The position numbers and the translations under genes are program-made. A stretch of 8,657 bases of DNA, taken from assembly GCA_900313745.1 (NCBI GenBank), contig OMSM01000458.1, forward strand, positions 1 through 8,657, given 5' to 3'. Under the pieces are notes generated by a model, which saw only the letters and a program-made list of their open reading frames with translations, did not search any database and was not told the DNA's origin. The DNA is from an uncultured Lachnospiraceae bacterium. GTDB taxonomy: Bacteria; Bacillota; Clostridia; Lachnospirales; Lachnospiraceae. Below are positions 1-6,287 of this stretch, in pieces; position 1 is the stretch's first letter; every line of letters begins with the position of its first letter.

Positions 1-468
1 GAGACCCTCGGAAACGTCCACACCGCGATGCACTACATGGAAGCGGACCAGGACGAGGCGGAGCTGTCCTATCTTCACATTTATTTCGCCAACATGATGA
101 AGAAGGCGCTGAAGCCGGAGACGGTGGTCATCGGCTCGGGCTTCTCCCCCTTCCGCGGTAAGGAGAACACGCTTCTCGGCATCGAGCCGGAGAAATCGCA
201 GATGCTGGCGATGGGCGGCAGGGTGATCAGCGACGGATGCATGGACATGATCGGCCTCGGAAGGCAGTCCTTCGCCGATCCGTATACTCCGAGAAAACTG
301 GAGGAGGGCCGGGAGGACGAGATCCGGTACTGCACGCAGTGCATGAACTGCGAGGAACTGATGATCCGCCAGCAGCCGGTGGGCTGTGTGCGGTTCAACC
401 CGTTCTACACGAAGAAATTCGCGGAGACCAGACAACAGTTCGGCAAGCTCGCCGAGCTTCACACCTGA
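1..468 (+). CDS. NADH:flavin oxidoreductase, old yellow enzyme family, with C-terminal 4Fe-4S motif (5' end missing)
   Basis: Only the last 155 codons are in the window; the frame is open from base 1, so the start lies upstream. The stretch DMIGLGRQSFADP (FMN phosphate-binding end of the TIM barrel) followed by a Lys-Leu-x-x-Gly segment is typical of the OYE/2,4-dienoyl-CoA reductase/trimethylamine dehydrogenase group. Four cysteines at visible residues 111, 114, 117 and 129 form C-x2-C-x2-C-x11-C, very like the 4Fe-4S site of trimethylamine dehydrogenase. The protein stops 26 residues after the last cysteine, so it lacks the C-terminal FAD/NAD(P)-binding half those large enzymes carry. Such proteins are cytoplasmic flavoenzymes that reduce activated C=C bonds or oxidise small substrates; the substrate here is unknown. 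The DeoC-like gene follows after 18 nt, suggesting a shared pathway. The family call is firm; the role in sugar catabolism is inference from context. Confidence 0.85.
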   Translation, partial: ETLGNVHTAMHYMEADQDEAELSYLHIYFANMMKKALKPETVVIGSGFSPFRGKENTLLGIEPEKSQMLAMGGRVISDGCMDMIGLGRQSFADPYTPRKLEEGREDEIRYCTQCMNCEELMIRQQPVGCVRFNPFYTKKFAETRQQFGKLAELHT

Positions 469-470
469 TT

Positions 471-478
471 GGAAGAGG
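471..478 (+). promoter_or_regulatory. Ribosome binding site of the DeoC-like gene
   Basis: The purine-rich GGAAGAGG lies 8 nt before the ATG at 487. It overlaps the alternative TTG codon at 469, so it supports the ATG at 487 as the start rather than the TTG. Confidence 0.6.
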
Positions 479-486
479 ATAAGGCG

Positions 487-1233
487 ATGACGGAAATGAC
501 GAAGAGAATTCTTACACCGGAGGATATTTCGTACATGCTCGAGCCGAGCGTGCTGCATCTCGATTCCAGCATCCGCGAAATAGACGAGATGATTGAGATC
601 GTGAAGAAGTTCGGCTGCAGGGTATGCTTCTGCTGGCCGTGCTACTACGAGTACGTGACGAAGGCGCTGGAGGGCACCGGGTGCCGCCTCGGCACCTCGC
701 TCGCTTTCCCCTCCGGCCAGGAGTCGACGAAGACCAAGGTCTATCTCGCGAAGGAGTGGGCCCCCCTTCATCCCGTGGTCAACGACATGGTGATGAACGT
801 CGGACTCTTAAAAGCCGGACAGTATGAGGAGTGCCTTGCGGATATCCGCGCGGTCCGGGAGGCTGCGCCGGACACCGACTTAAAGGTCATCATCGAGGCG
901 ATGCTTCTGAGCGATGACGAGATCAGGAAGGCCTGCGACCTGGTAATCGCGGGAGGAGCGGATTATGTGAAAACGGGGACCGGCTTCTCGGTCGGCAATC
1001 CCACAACACTGCACCATGTAAAGGTCATCAAGGACCATGTCGGGGACAGGATCAAGATCAAGGTCGCAGGAGGCGTTCGCACCCTGGATACCCTGCTGAA
1101 GATGTACAAGCTCGGCGCGTGCAGGTTCGGCATCGGGCACAAGGCGGCGGAGACCATCCTGGCGGAGGCAGCAGCCTTCGGGCGCCCGATCGACATCGAC
1201 AAGGACGTGGTCATTGATGAAAGTGAACTGTAA
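487..1233 (+). CDS. deoC: DeoC-family class I aldolase (deoxyribose-phosphate aldolase-like), divergent
   Basis: A 248-residue TIM-barrel aldolase of usual DeoC length. The Schiff-base lysine is K162 in DYVKTGTGFS, the second catalytic lysine is K192 in IKVAGGVRT, and the catalytic aspartate is D100 in NDMVMNVG. KVIIEAMLLSDDEI matches the conserved strand ending in Glu. Known members cleave 2-deoxyribose 5-phosphate to acetaldehyde and glyceraldehyde 3-phosphate in the cytoplasm. Several substrate-site motifs differ: the usual IDHTxLKP near the N-terminus is replaced by a LEPSVLHLD-like stretch, and the phosphate-binding G-(A/T)-S-S loop reads GIGHKA (residues 215-220). A dense cysteine cluster, C44/C47/C49/C52, sits on an early barrel strand. 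I chose the ATG at 487 for its ribosome site; a TTG at 469 would add six residues. The fold and catalytic lysines are well supported, but true deoxyribose-phosphate activity is doubtful. It lies between a flavoenzyme and a sugar-binding lipoprotein, so it may act on another sugar-derived substrate. Confidence 0.85.
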   Translation: MTEMTKRILTPEDISYMLEPSVLHLDSSIREIDEMIEIVKKFGCRVCFCWPCYYEYVTKALEGTGCRLGTSLAFPSGQESTKTKVYLAKEWAPLHPVVNDMVMNVGLLKAGQYEECLADIRAVREAAPDTDLKVIIEAMLLSDDEIRKACDLVIAGGADYVKTGTGFSVGNPTTLHHVKVIKDHVGDRIKIKVAGGVRTLDTLLKMYKLGACRFGIGHKAAETILAEAAAFGRPIDIDKDVVIDESEL

Positions 1234-1243
1234 CAAAACAATC

Positions 1244-1249
1244 GGAGGG
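1244..1249 (+). promoter_or_regulatory. Ribosome binding site of first solute-binding protein
   Basis: GGAGGG sits 6 nt before the ATG at 1256. This decides the start: an upstream in-frame TTG at 1214 would lie inside the preceding gene and would spoil the signal peptide. Confidence 0.8.
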
Positions 1250-1255
1250 AAAGAA

Positions 1256-2854
1256 ATGAAAAGGAAAAACTGGATCGCACTGCTTGTCAGCGCAGTACTG
1301 ACGCTCTCGCTCGCTTCCTGTGCGGCGGCTCCCGCACCCGCCCCGGGCGGCGCAGCAGCGGCACCGGACGCCGCAGCCGGAACGGAGGCGGCAGCGGAGG
1401 AAGTCTCCGAGCTTCCCCCGGTAACCCTGAAAATCTACTTCGAGGGAAGCAATGTGACCGACGACAAGCCGGTCATGGAGGCGGTCAACGCCTATCTTAA
1501 GGACAAGATCAATGCGACGATTGAGCCCATCTGGGGCAGCTGGGGCGATTTCGACACCAACGCGGTGCTGGCGCTGCAGGGCGGTGAGGATATCGATATT
1601 TATTTCACCTCCTCCTGGACGGCGGACGATTACAACAAGTTCGCGAGGGACGGATACTGGGTCCGCCTTGACGATCCGGAGAACAACCTGATCGAGCAGT
1701 ACGCACAGGACGCGTGGGCGCTCATTCCGGAGGCTCTCCAGCACGCGGCGCTGACCAGCGGCGCGGAGGGATTCGGAATCTACGGAATCCCGGTGTACAA
1801 GGACATCGCGACCTCGGATTCCTATGACGTCAACCTGACGCTGGCGAGAAAGTACGGCTTCGATATTGAGGACTTCGAGGGAAAAGCCTGGGATGAGCTC
1901 GGCGATATCTATGAAGTGGTGAAGCAGGGCGAGGGCCCTGATTTCTTCCCGCTGATGATCGAGAAGGGCACCTCCGAGAGAGCGGCGACCAAGCTGTGGC
2001 ATCTCGTGGGCTGCGGCTATGCGCCCGTGATGTACCTCAACCTCGAGGACGAGTCCCAGCCGGATCCGGAGCACGGCCTGGAGATCGTTGATGTCTGGGA
2101 GACCCCGGAGTACAAGCACTACGTTGAGGTCACGCATGACTATTACTTAAAGGGCTACATCGATCCTTCCCTTGCCGCCGGCTCGGGCGACGCGAACGCG
2201 ACGAAGCAGACCGGAAGATATCTTGTAGGCCCTCAGGTCTATGCCTACGGCTATGAGGCGCAGGTGTCCGTTGAGAGGGGAATTGAGGTCGCGATGCCTC
2301 TGCTGCACGCCCCGATCCTGGATACGACTTCGTCTCTCGGCGCGCTGTATGCCATCTCCACCGCGTCGAAGAACCCGGAGAGAGCGCTGATGTTCCTCAA
2401 CCTGCTCAACAGCGATACCAAGCTGATGACCATGATGAACTACGGCGTCGAGGGCATGCACTACAACCTCGTCGACGGACTGGTGGAGTTCACCGAGAAG
2501 CGCAGCGACTACCAGCCCTGGACCATGGGCATGGGCAATGTCACGGTTCTCACCCCTACGGTGGAACAGGGCGCCGGCTGGTGGGATGAGTTCGCGGATT
2601 TCTACGGCAGCTCCAAGGAACACCCCAGCCTTGGCTTCATCTATGACAGCTCGGAGACCGAGGTGATTCTCGGCGCGATTGCCAACGTCCGCGACGAGTT
2701 CCAGCAGGGCATGGATTCCGGCGCGATGGATCCGGAGGTCAAGCTCCCCGAGTTCATCCAGAAGCTTAAGGACGCCGGCGTCGATGAGCTGATCGAGGAC
2801 GTGAACAGGCAGTTCCAGGAGTTCCTCGCGGAGAAGGAGGCGGCAGGCCAGTAA
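1256..2854 (+). CDS. lplA: LplA-like extracellular solute-binding lipoprotein of a carbohydrate ABC transporter
   Basis: A 532-residue protein with a lipoprotein signal peptide: basic MKRK, a hydrophobic run, and a lipobox L19-A20-S21-C22. An Ala/Pro/Gly/Glu-rich linker follows to about residue 50 and would tether the binding domain to the membrane surface. The body resembles family 1 sugar-binding proteins of the LplA group, with WGDFD (96-100), a GGEDIDIYF segment and IPVYKD (178-183). The C-terminal stretch beginning LGFIYDSSETE and ending in a Lys/Glu-rich helix has the character of the DUF3502 domain of LplA proteins, about 500-residue binding proteins usually next to LplB/LplC permeases. 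It is expected to capture an oligosaccharide outside the cell for the permeases encoded at 5268-7193. Its stop codon overlaps the start of the GH9 gene (TAATG), implying coupled translation. The ligand is unknown. The symbol denotes family resemblance to B. subtilis LplA, not proven orthology. Confidence 0.88.
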   Translation: MKRKNWIALLVSAVLTLSLASCAAAPAPAPGGAAAAPDAAAGTEAAAEEVSELPPVTLKIYFEGSNVTDDKPVMEAVNAYLKDKINATIEPIWGSWGDFDTNAVLALQGGEDIDIYFTSSWTADDYNKFARDGYWVRLDDPENNLIEQYAQDAWALIPEALQHAALTSGAEGFGIYGIPVYKDIATSDSYDVNLTLARKYGFDIEDFEGKAWDELGDIYEVVKQGEGPDFFPLMIEKGTSERAATKLWHLVGCGYAPVMYLNLEDESQPDPEHGLEIVDVWETPEYKHYVEVTHDYYLKGYIDPSLAAGSGDANATKQTGRYLVGPQVYAYGYEAQVSVERGIEVAMPLLHAPILDTTSSLGALYAISTASKNPERALMFLNLLNSDTKLMTMMNYGVEGMHYNLVDGLVEFTEKRSDYQPWTMGMGNVTVLTPTVEQGAGWWDEFADFYGSSKEHPSLGFIYDSSETEVILGAIANVRDEFQQGMDSGAMDPEVKLPEFIQKLKDAGVDELIEDVNRQFQEFLAEKEAAGQ

Positions 2855-5271
2855 TGATCAGAGAGCAGTTTGAACAGGAGCTGATAAGGAGCGGCTATAT
2901 CCATTCCCCCCTTCCTCTTCACAGGGAGAGGAGCATGGAAGCGCACAGCCTTTCCAAGAAGATCCTGAATACCAAAGGGATCTTTACCTCCGGGGAGAGT
3001 TATCCGTATACCGCGGGTGACGAAACTTCCGTCTCGGCGGCAAACGGAGAGATCCGTATCGCCGCTGCCCAGAAGCGCTATGGCTGGAACAAAGGCCGCA
3101 AGCAGGTTAATTACTCCAACTACGGCATGGCGGTGCTGAGCTTCAGCATCCCCGGAGAGGACTGGACCCCGTTCAACCGTGTTCACTTCGAGGTGTGCCC
3201 GGATACGGAGGGAAACCGCATCGCGTCCTTGTGCTGCCTCTTCCGGAGCGAAGGGAAGATCAAGACCCCGGACAGGTTCTTCCGCGAGGGAGCTACGGTA
3301 TTTGATCTCGACCCGCATGTATGGAACGAGTGCACGTGGGAATTCCCGACCACCGCGAGGGACAAGGTCGAGGAGCTGCGGTTCTATGTCTTCTTAAACG
3401 GCCGCGACTACGAGACCGGAGCGGAGGAGCTGGTCTACCGGTTCCGCGATATCCGGATCGAGGAGGTAGAGAACCCGGAGCACGAGATCGGATGGGTGAG
3501 AAAGGATGACCGCATCCTTTATTCCACCGCCGGCTACTGGACGAAGGGAAGCAAAACTGCCGTGACTTCGCCGGTTCCCGGGAGCTTTGAGCTCGTCGAA
3601 GCCTCTTCGGGCAAGGCCGTGTACACCGGGGAGATCCGGATCGAGAAGAACGAGAAGGGAGAGTTCGGAGTCCTTGATTTCACTGGGTTTACCGAACCCG
3701 GTACATATTGCCTCCGCACGGCGTCCGCTGCCACAGAAGCTTTCATAATGGCGGAGGACGTCGTGGAGGAAAGTGTCTGGGGCATCACGAACTTCTTCTT
3801 TACCGAGCGCTGCGGCTATCCCATCCCGGGCCGTCACGGCGCCTGCCACAAGGATACTCTTGTCACCCACATGGCGATGTCCGTCCCCGGGGGCGGCGGC
3901 TGGCACGATGCCGGAGACATGAACCAGTCCGTGGTTCAGTCCGCGGAAGTGACAGAGGCCTTCTTCGCGAACGCGCTGAAGGCGGACAGCGGTTCAGTCC
4001 TTCACAGCAGGCTTATGGAGGAAGGCCGCTGGGGACTGGATTTCATCCTGCGCACGCGCTTCGGCGACGGCTACAGGATGGAGCGCTCCGGGACGGTGCG
4101 CTTCACCGACAACATCATTCACACCTTCGACGACGTGGACGGCGAAGCGGACAACAACGCCTACCACAACTTCGTCTACGCCCAGACGGAGGCCGCGGCT
4201 GCGAAGGCCCTCATGGAGGAGGAGCCGGACCTTGCGGCGGTCTGCAGGAACGCGGCGGAAGAGGATTTCGGCTTCGCGATGGAGAAATACCTGCGGGACG
4301 GCAATGACTGCAGGAACGTCAACGGGCACTCGAAGACCACCAGCGATTCCCTTTTCTACGCGGTGATCACCTGGGCCGCGGCAAGTATCGCCGAGGTCGG
4401 CGGGAAATCCCGCTCCTATAAGGACATCGCGGAGGAGTATGCGGCAAAACTGATCGCATGCCAGCAGGATACTCCCGTAGGCATCTTTAAGGGAGTGCCG
4501 CTTCTCGGTTTCTTCTACCGCGACGAGACAAGGCAGGCCATCGTCCACTGGAACCACCAGGGACGGGAGAACCAGTTTATTGAGGCCCTGGCGGCCGCCG
4601 CGGGAGTTTTTGCGGACAGCCCGGACAAGGGGGCTTGGGAGAACAGCATGCGGCTCTACGGCGAATACGTGAAGTGCATCAGCCGCAATACGCTTCCCTA
4701 CGGAATGATCCCGGCCGGTGTGCACCGGATGGACGAGCCGGAGGACTACGAGACCTTCAAATCCGTCCAGATCTGGGTCAAGCCCGAAGAGGAGAAGGAC
4801 AACTACAGGGCCCAGCTTCTCGCCGGCGCCCCCGTGGACGCGCTTCCCGGAAAAGACAGGGATTCCCTTCCGGACAGTGAGAAATATGTGATCCGCTGCT
4901 TCCCTGTGTGGTTCTCGTTCCGCGGCAATTTCGCCGTTGCCTTCGGCCAGGCGGTCGCCGCGGTAACCGTGGGACAGTATTTCGGCGACGAGGAGCTGAT
5001 CCAGGTCGGCCGCGAGCAGTTCTACTGGCTGTGGGGCAAGAATCCCTTCGGGCAGTCCATCATCTACGGTATCGGCGACAACTACTGCACGCAGTACGCG
5101 GTATGCCCCGGAGAGAGCGTCGGAGAGATCCCGGTCGGCATGGAGTCCTACGAAAACGAGGACATCCCCTACTGGCCCCAGAACAACAACTGTACCTATA
5201 AAGAGGTCTGGGTAAGCGCGGCATGCAGGGTTCTGAAGCTCGCGGCACTTCTGTCCGGAGAGACAAAATGA
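2854..5271 (+). CDS. Glycoside hydrolase family 9 protein with N-terminal beta-rich domain, probably cytoplasmic
   Basis: An 805-residue protein. Residues about 1-207 form a beta-rich, carbohydrate-binding-like domain. Residues about 210-300 match the cellulase N-terminal Ig-like domain (GYWTKGSKTAV, FELV, GKAVYTGEI, LDFTGF.EPGTY). Residues about 305-805 are the GH9 (alpha/alpha)6 catalytic domain: RCGYPIPG, ACH (330-332), GGWHDAGD with D352 and D355 as nucleophile-positioning and base candidates, WGLDFILRTRFGDGYR, and WLWGKNPFGQS (725-734). E784 in YKEVW is the likely catalytic acid. GH9 enzymes hydrolyse beta-linked glycans with inversion. There is no signal peptide or dockerin, so it probably acts on imported oligosaccharides. 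The histidine-rich HPHHR-type motif of cellulases is not visible, so cellulase activity is uncertain. I chose ATG 2854 (overlapping the previous stop) because the first 27 residues look family-like. ATG 2935 has a better ribosome site and is an alternative. The ATGA overlap with the permease gene ties it to the operon. Confidence 0.88.
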   Translation: MIREQFEQELIRSGYIHSPLPLHRERSMEAHSLSKKILNTKGIFTSGESYPYTAGDETSVSAANGEIRIAAAQKRYGWNKGRKQVNYSNYGMAVLSFSIPGEDWTPFNRVHFEVCPDTEGNRIASLCCLFRSEGKIKTPDRFFREGATVFDLDPHVWNECTWEFPTTARDKVEELRFYVFLNGRDYETGAEELVYRFRDIRIEEVENPEHEIGWVRKDDRILYSTAGYWTKGSKTAVTSPVPGSFELVEASSGKAVYTGEIRIEKNEKGEFGVLDFTGFTEPGTYCLRTASAATEAFIMAEDVVEESVWGITNFFFTERCGYPIPGRHGACHKDTLVTHMAMSVPGGGGWHDAGDMNQSVVQSAEVTEAFFANALKADSGSVLHSRLMEEGRWGLDFILRTRFGDGYRMERSGTVRFTDNIIHTFDDVDGEADNNAYHNFVYAQTEAAAAKALMEEEPDLAAVCRNAAEEDFGFAMEKYLRDGNDCRNVNGHSKTTSDSLFYAVITWAAASIAEVGGKSRSYKDIAEEYAAKLIACQQDTPVGIFKGVPLLGFFYRDETRQAIVHWNHQGRENQFIEALAAAAGVFADSPDKGAWENSMRLYGEYVKCISRNTLPYGMIPAGVHRMDEPEDYETFKSVQIWVKPEEEKDNYRAQLLAGAPVDALPGKDRDSLPDSEKYVIRCFPVWFSFRGNFAVAFGQAVAAVTVGQYFGDEELIQVGREQFYWLWGKNPFGQSIIYGIGDNYCTQYAVCPGESVGEIPVGMESYENEDIPYWPQNNNCTYKEVWVSAACRVLKLAALLSGETK
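2924..2937 (+). promoter_or_regulatory. Possible internal ribosome site and alternative start of the GH9 gene
   Basis: GGGAG at 2924-2928 precedes an in-frame ATG at 2935 by 6 nt. The annotated ATG at 2854 has only a distant GGAGG (2836-2840, 13 nt away) and probably depends on coupling to the upstream stop. Use of 2935 would remove 27 residues and leave the domains largely intact. Confidence 0.35.
5257..5262 (+). promoter_or_regulatory. Ribosome binding site of LplB-like permease
   Basis: GGAGAG, inside the end of the GH9 gene, lies 5 nt before the ATG at 5268. It favours 5268 over the in-frame ATG at 5223, which lies deeper inside the GH9 gene. Confidence 0.7.
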
Positions 5272-6266
5272 CGAAAGAAGCAGTATCCGCACGGAATGTG
5301 AATAAAAACGGCTCCGCTGCCGGGAAGAGCGGGAAGAAGCTGAGCGCGCGGCACATCAAAACGATCGTGCTGACGAGCATGGTTCTTCCCGGCGCGGTCT
5401 GGTTTTTCCTTCTGCGCTACATCCCGATCATAGGGATCCTTCTGGCGTTCAAGAGCTACAAGGTCTACCCGAAGAAGCCGAGCTTCTGGAACAACCTGTT
5501 TCACAGCCCCTGGGTGGGGTTTAAGAACTTCACCTTCCTCTTCACCACGAAAGACGCGCCCATCTTTATCCGGAACACGATCTGCTATAACGTGGTGTGG
5601 ATCATCCTCGGGCTGGTGCTTGCGGTCTCGTTTGCCATCATGCTTAACGAGCTCACGACCCGCCTTACGGCAAAAACTTACCAGACGCTGATGTTCTTCC
5701 CCTACTTCTTAAGCTGGGTGGTGGCTTCCTATTTCCTGATCGCTTTCCTTGACCCGACAAGAGGGCTGATCACCCATACGATGGCTAACCAGGGGAAGAC
5801 TCCGATCGACTGGTACAACACGCCGAAGTACTGGCCGTTTGTCCTTACGATCTGCAGCATGTGGAAGAATACGGGATACTCCTCGATCCTCTACCTTGCC
5901 GCGATTACGGGGATAGACCAGGGCCAGTATGAGGCGGCGGCGATCGACGGCGCGGACAAGTGGCAGCAGATAAAGTTTATTACGCTGCCCAACCTGCGCC
6001 CGATGATCTCCATCCTGCTGATCATGAATGTGGGTCATATCTTCAACTCGGACTTCGGCCTGTTCTATACCGTGCCGCTTAATTCCGGAGCCCTGTATTC
6101 CGTGACGCAGACCATCGACACCTATATCTACCGGGTGCTCACGGCAACCAACAATATCGGCATGTCCACCGCGGGCGGACTGCTTCAGAATGTCGTAGGG
6201 TTTATTTTTATCATGATCGCCAACAGGATCGTGCAGAAGATCGATGAGGACAGCAGCCTGTTCTGA
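5268..6266 (+). CDS. lplB: LplB-like ABC sugar transporter permease
   Basis: A 332-residue integral membrane protein with about six predicted membrane segments (near residues 33-61, 105-125, 138-162, 188-212, 246-268 and 306-322). A basic, Lys-rich cytoplasmic tail of about 30 residues precedes the first one. The EAA loop that contacts the ATPase is clear at about 222-245 (EAAAIDGADKWQQIKFITLP). The early YIPIIGILLAFKSY segment and the late GLLQNVVGF...NRIVQKIDE end are typical of LplB/YteP permeases of the oligosaccharide CUT1 type. It should pair with the next gene's product to form the membrane channel fed by the LplA-like lipoproteins. Its start overlaps the GH9 stop by 4 nt (ATGA), so translation is probably coupled. 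The ATPase is not in the window. The symbol denotes family resemblance. Confidence 0.92.
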   Translation: MTKEAVSARNVNKNGSAAGKSGKKLSARHIKTIVLTSMVLPGAVWFFLLRYIPIIGILLAFKSYKVYPKKPSFWNNLFHSPWVGFKNFTFLFTTKDAPIFIRNTICYNVVWIILGLVLAVSFAIMLNELTTRLTAKTYQTLMFFPYFLSWVVASYFLIAFLDPTRGLITHTMANQGKTPIDWYNTPKYWPFVLTICSMWKNTGYSSILYLAAITGIDQGQYEAAAIDGADKWQQIKFITLPNLRPMISILLIMNVGHIFNSDFGLFYTVPLNSGALYSVTQTIDTYIYRVLTATNNIGMSTAGGLLQNVVGFIFIMIANRIVQKIDEDSSLF

Positions 6267-6272
6267 CAGGCC

Positions 6273-6278
6273 AGGAGG
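6273..6278 (+). promoter_or_regulatory. Ribosome binding site of LplC-like permease
   Basis: AGGAGG lies 9 nt before the ATG at 6288, in the 21-nt gap after the LplB-like gene. Confidence 0.8.
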
Positions 6279-6287
6279 ACAGCCGAT

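Noticed and set aside
469..486. TTG at 469 as start of the DeoC-like gene
   Set aside because: It overlaps the likely ribosome site GGAAGAGG itself; the ATG at 487 is correctly spaced from it.
1214..1255. Upstream TTG start of the first lipoprotein
   Set aside because: It lies inside the aldolase gene and would put 14 polar residues before the signal peptide; GGAGGG supports 1256.
1211..2137. A 308-codon open frame on the - strand opposite the first lipoprotein gene
   Set aside because: Its product is Arg-, Val- and Leu-rich with no domain or ribosome site, and the + strand frame has a signal peptide and clear family motifs.
2641..3318. A - strand frame spanning the lipoprotein-GH9 junction
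   Set aside because: It has no domain or ribosome site and overlaps two well-supported genes.
3994..5292. A 432-codon open frame on the - strand opposite the GH9 gene
   Set aside because: It lies wholly over a well-supported GH9 gene, has no recognisable domain, and is the usual mirror frame that GC-rich codon use produces.
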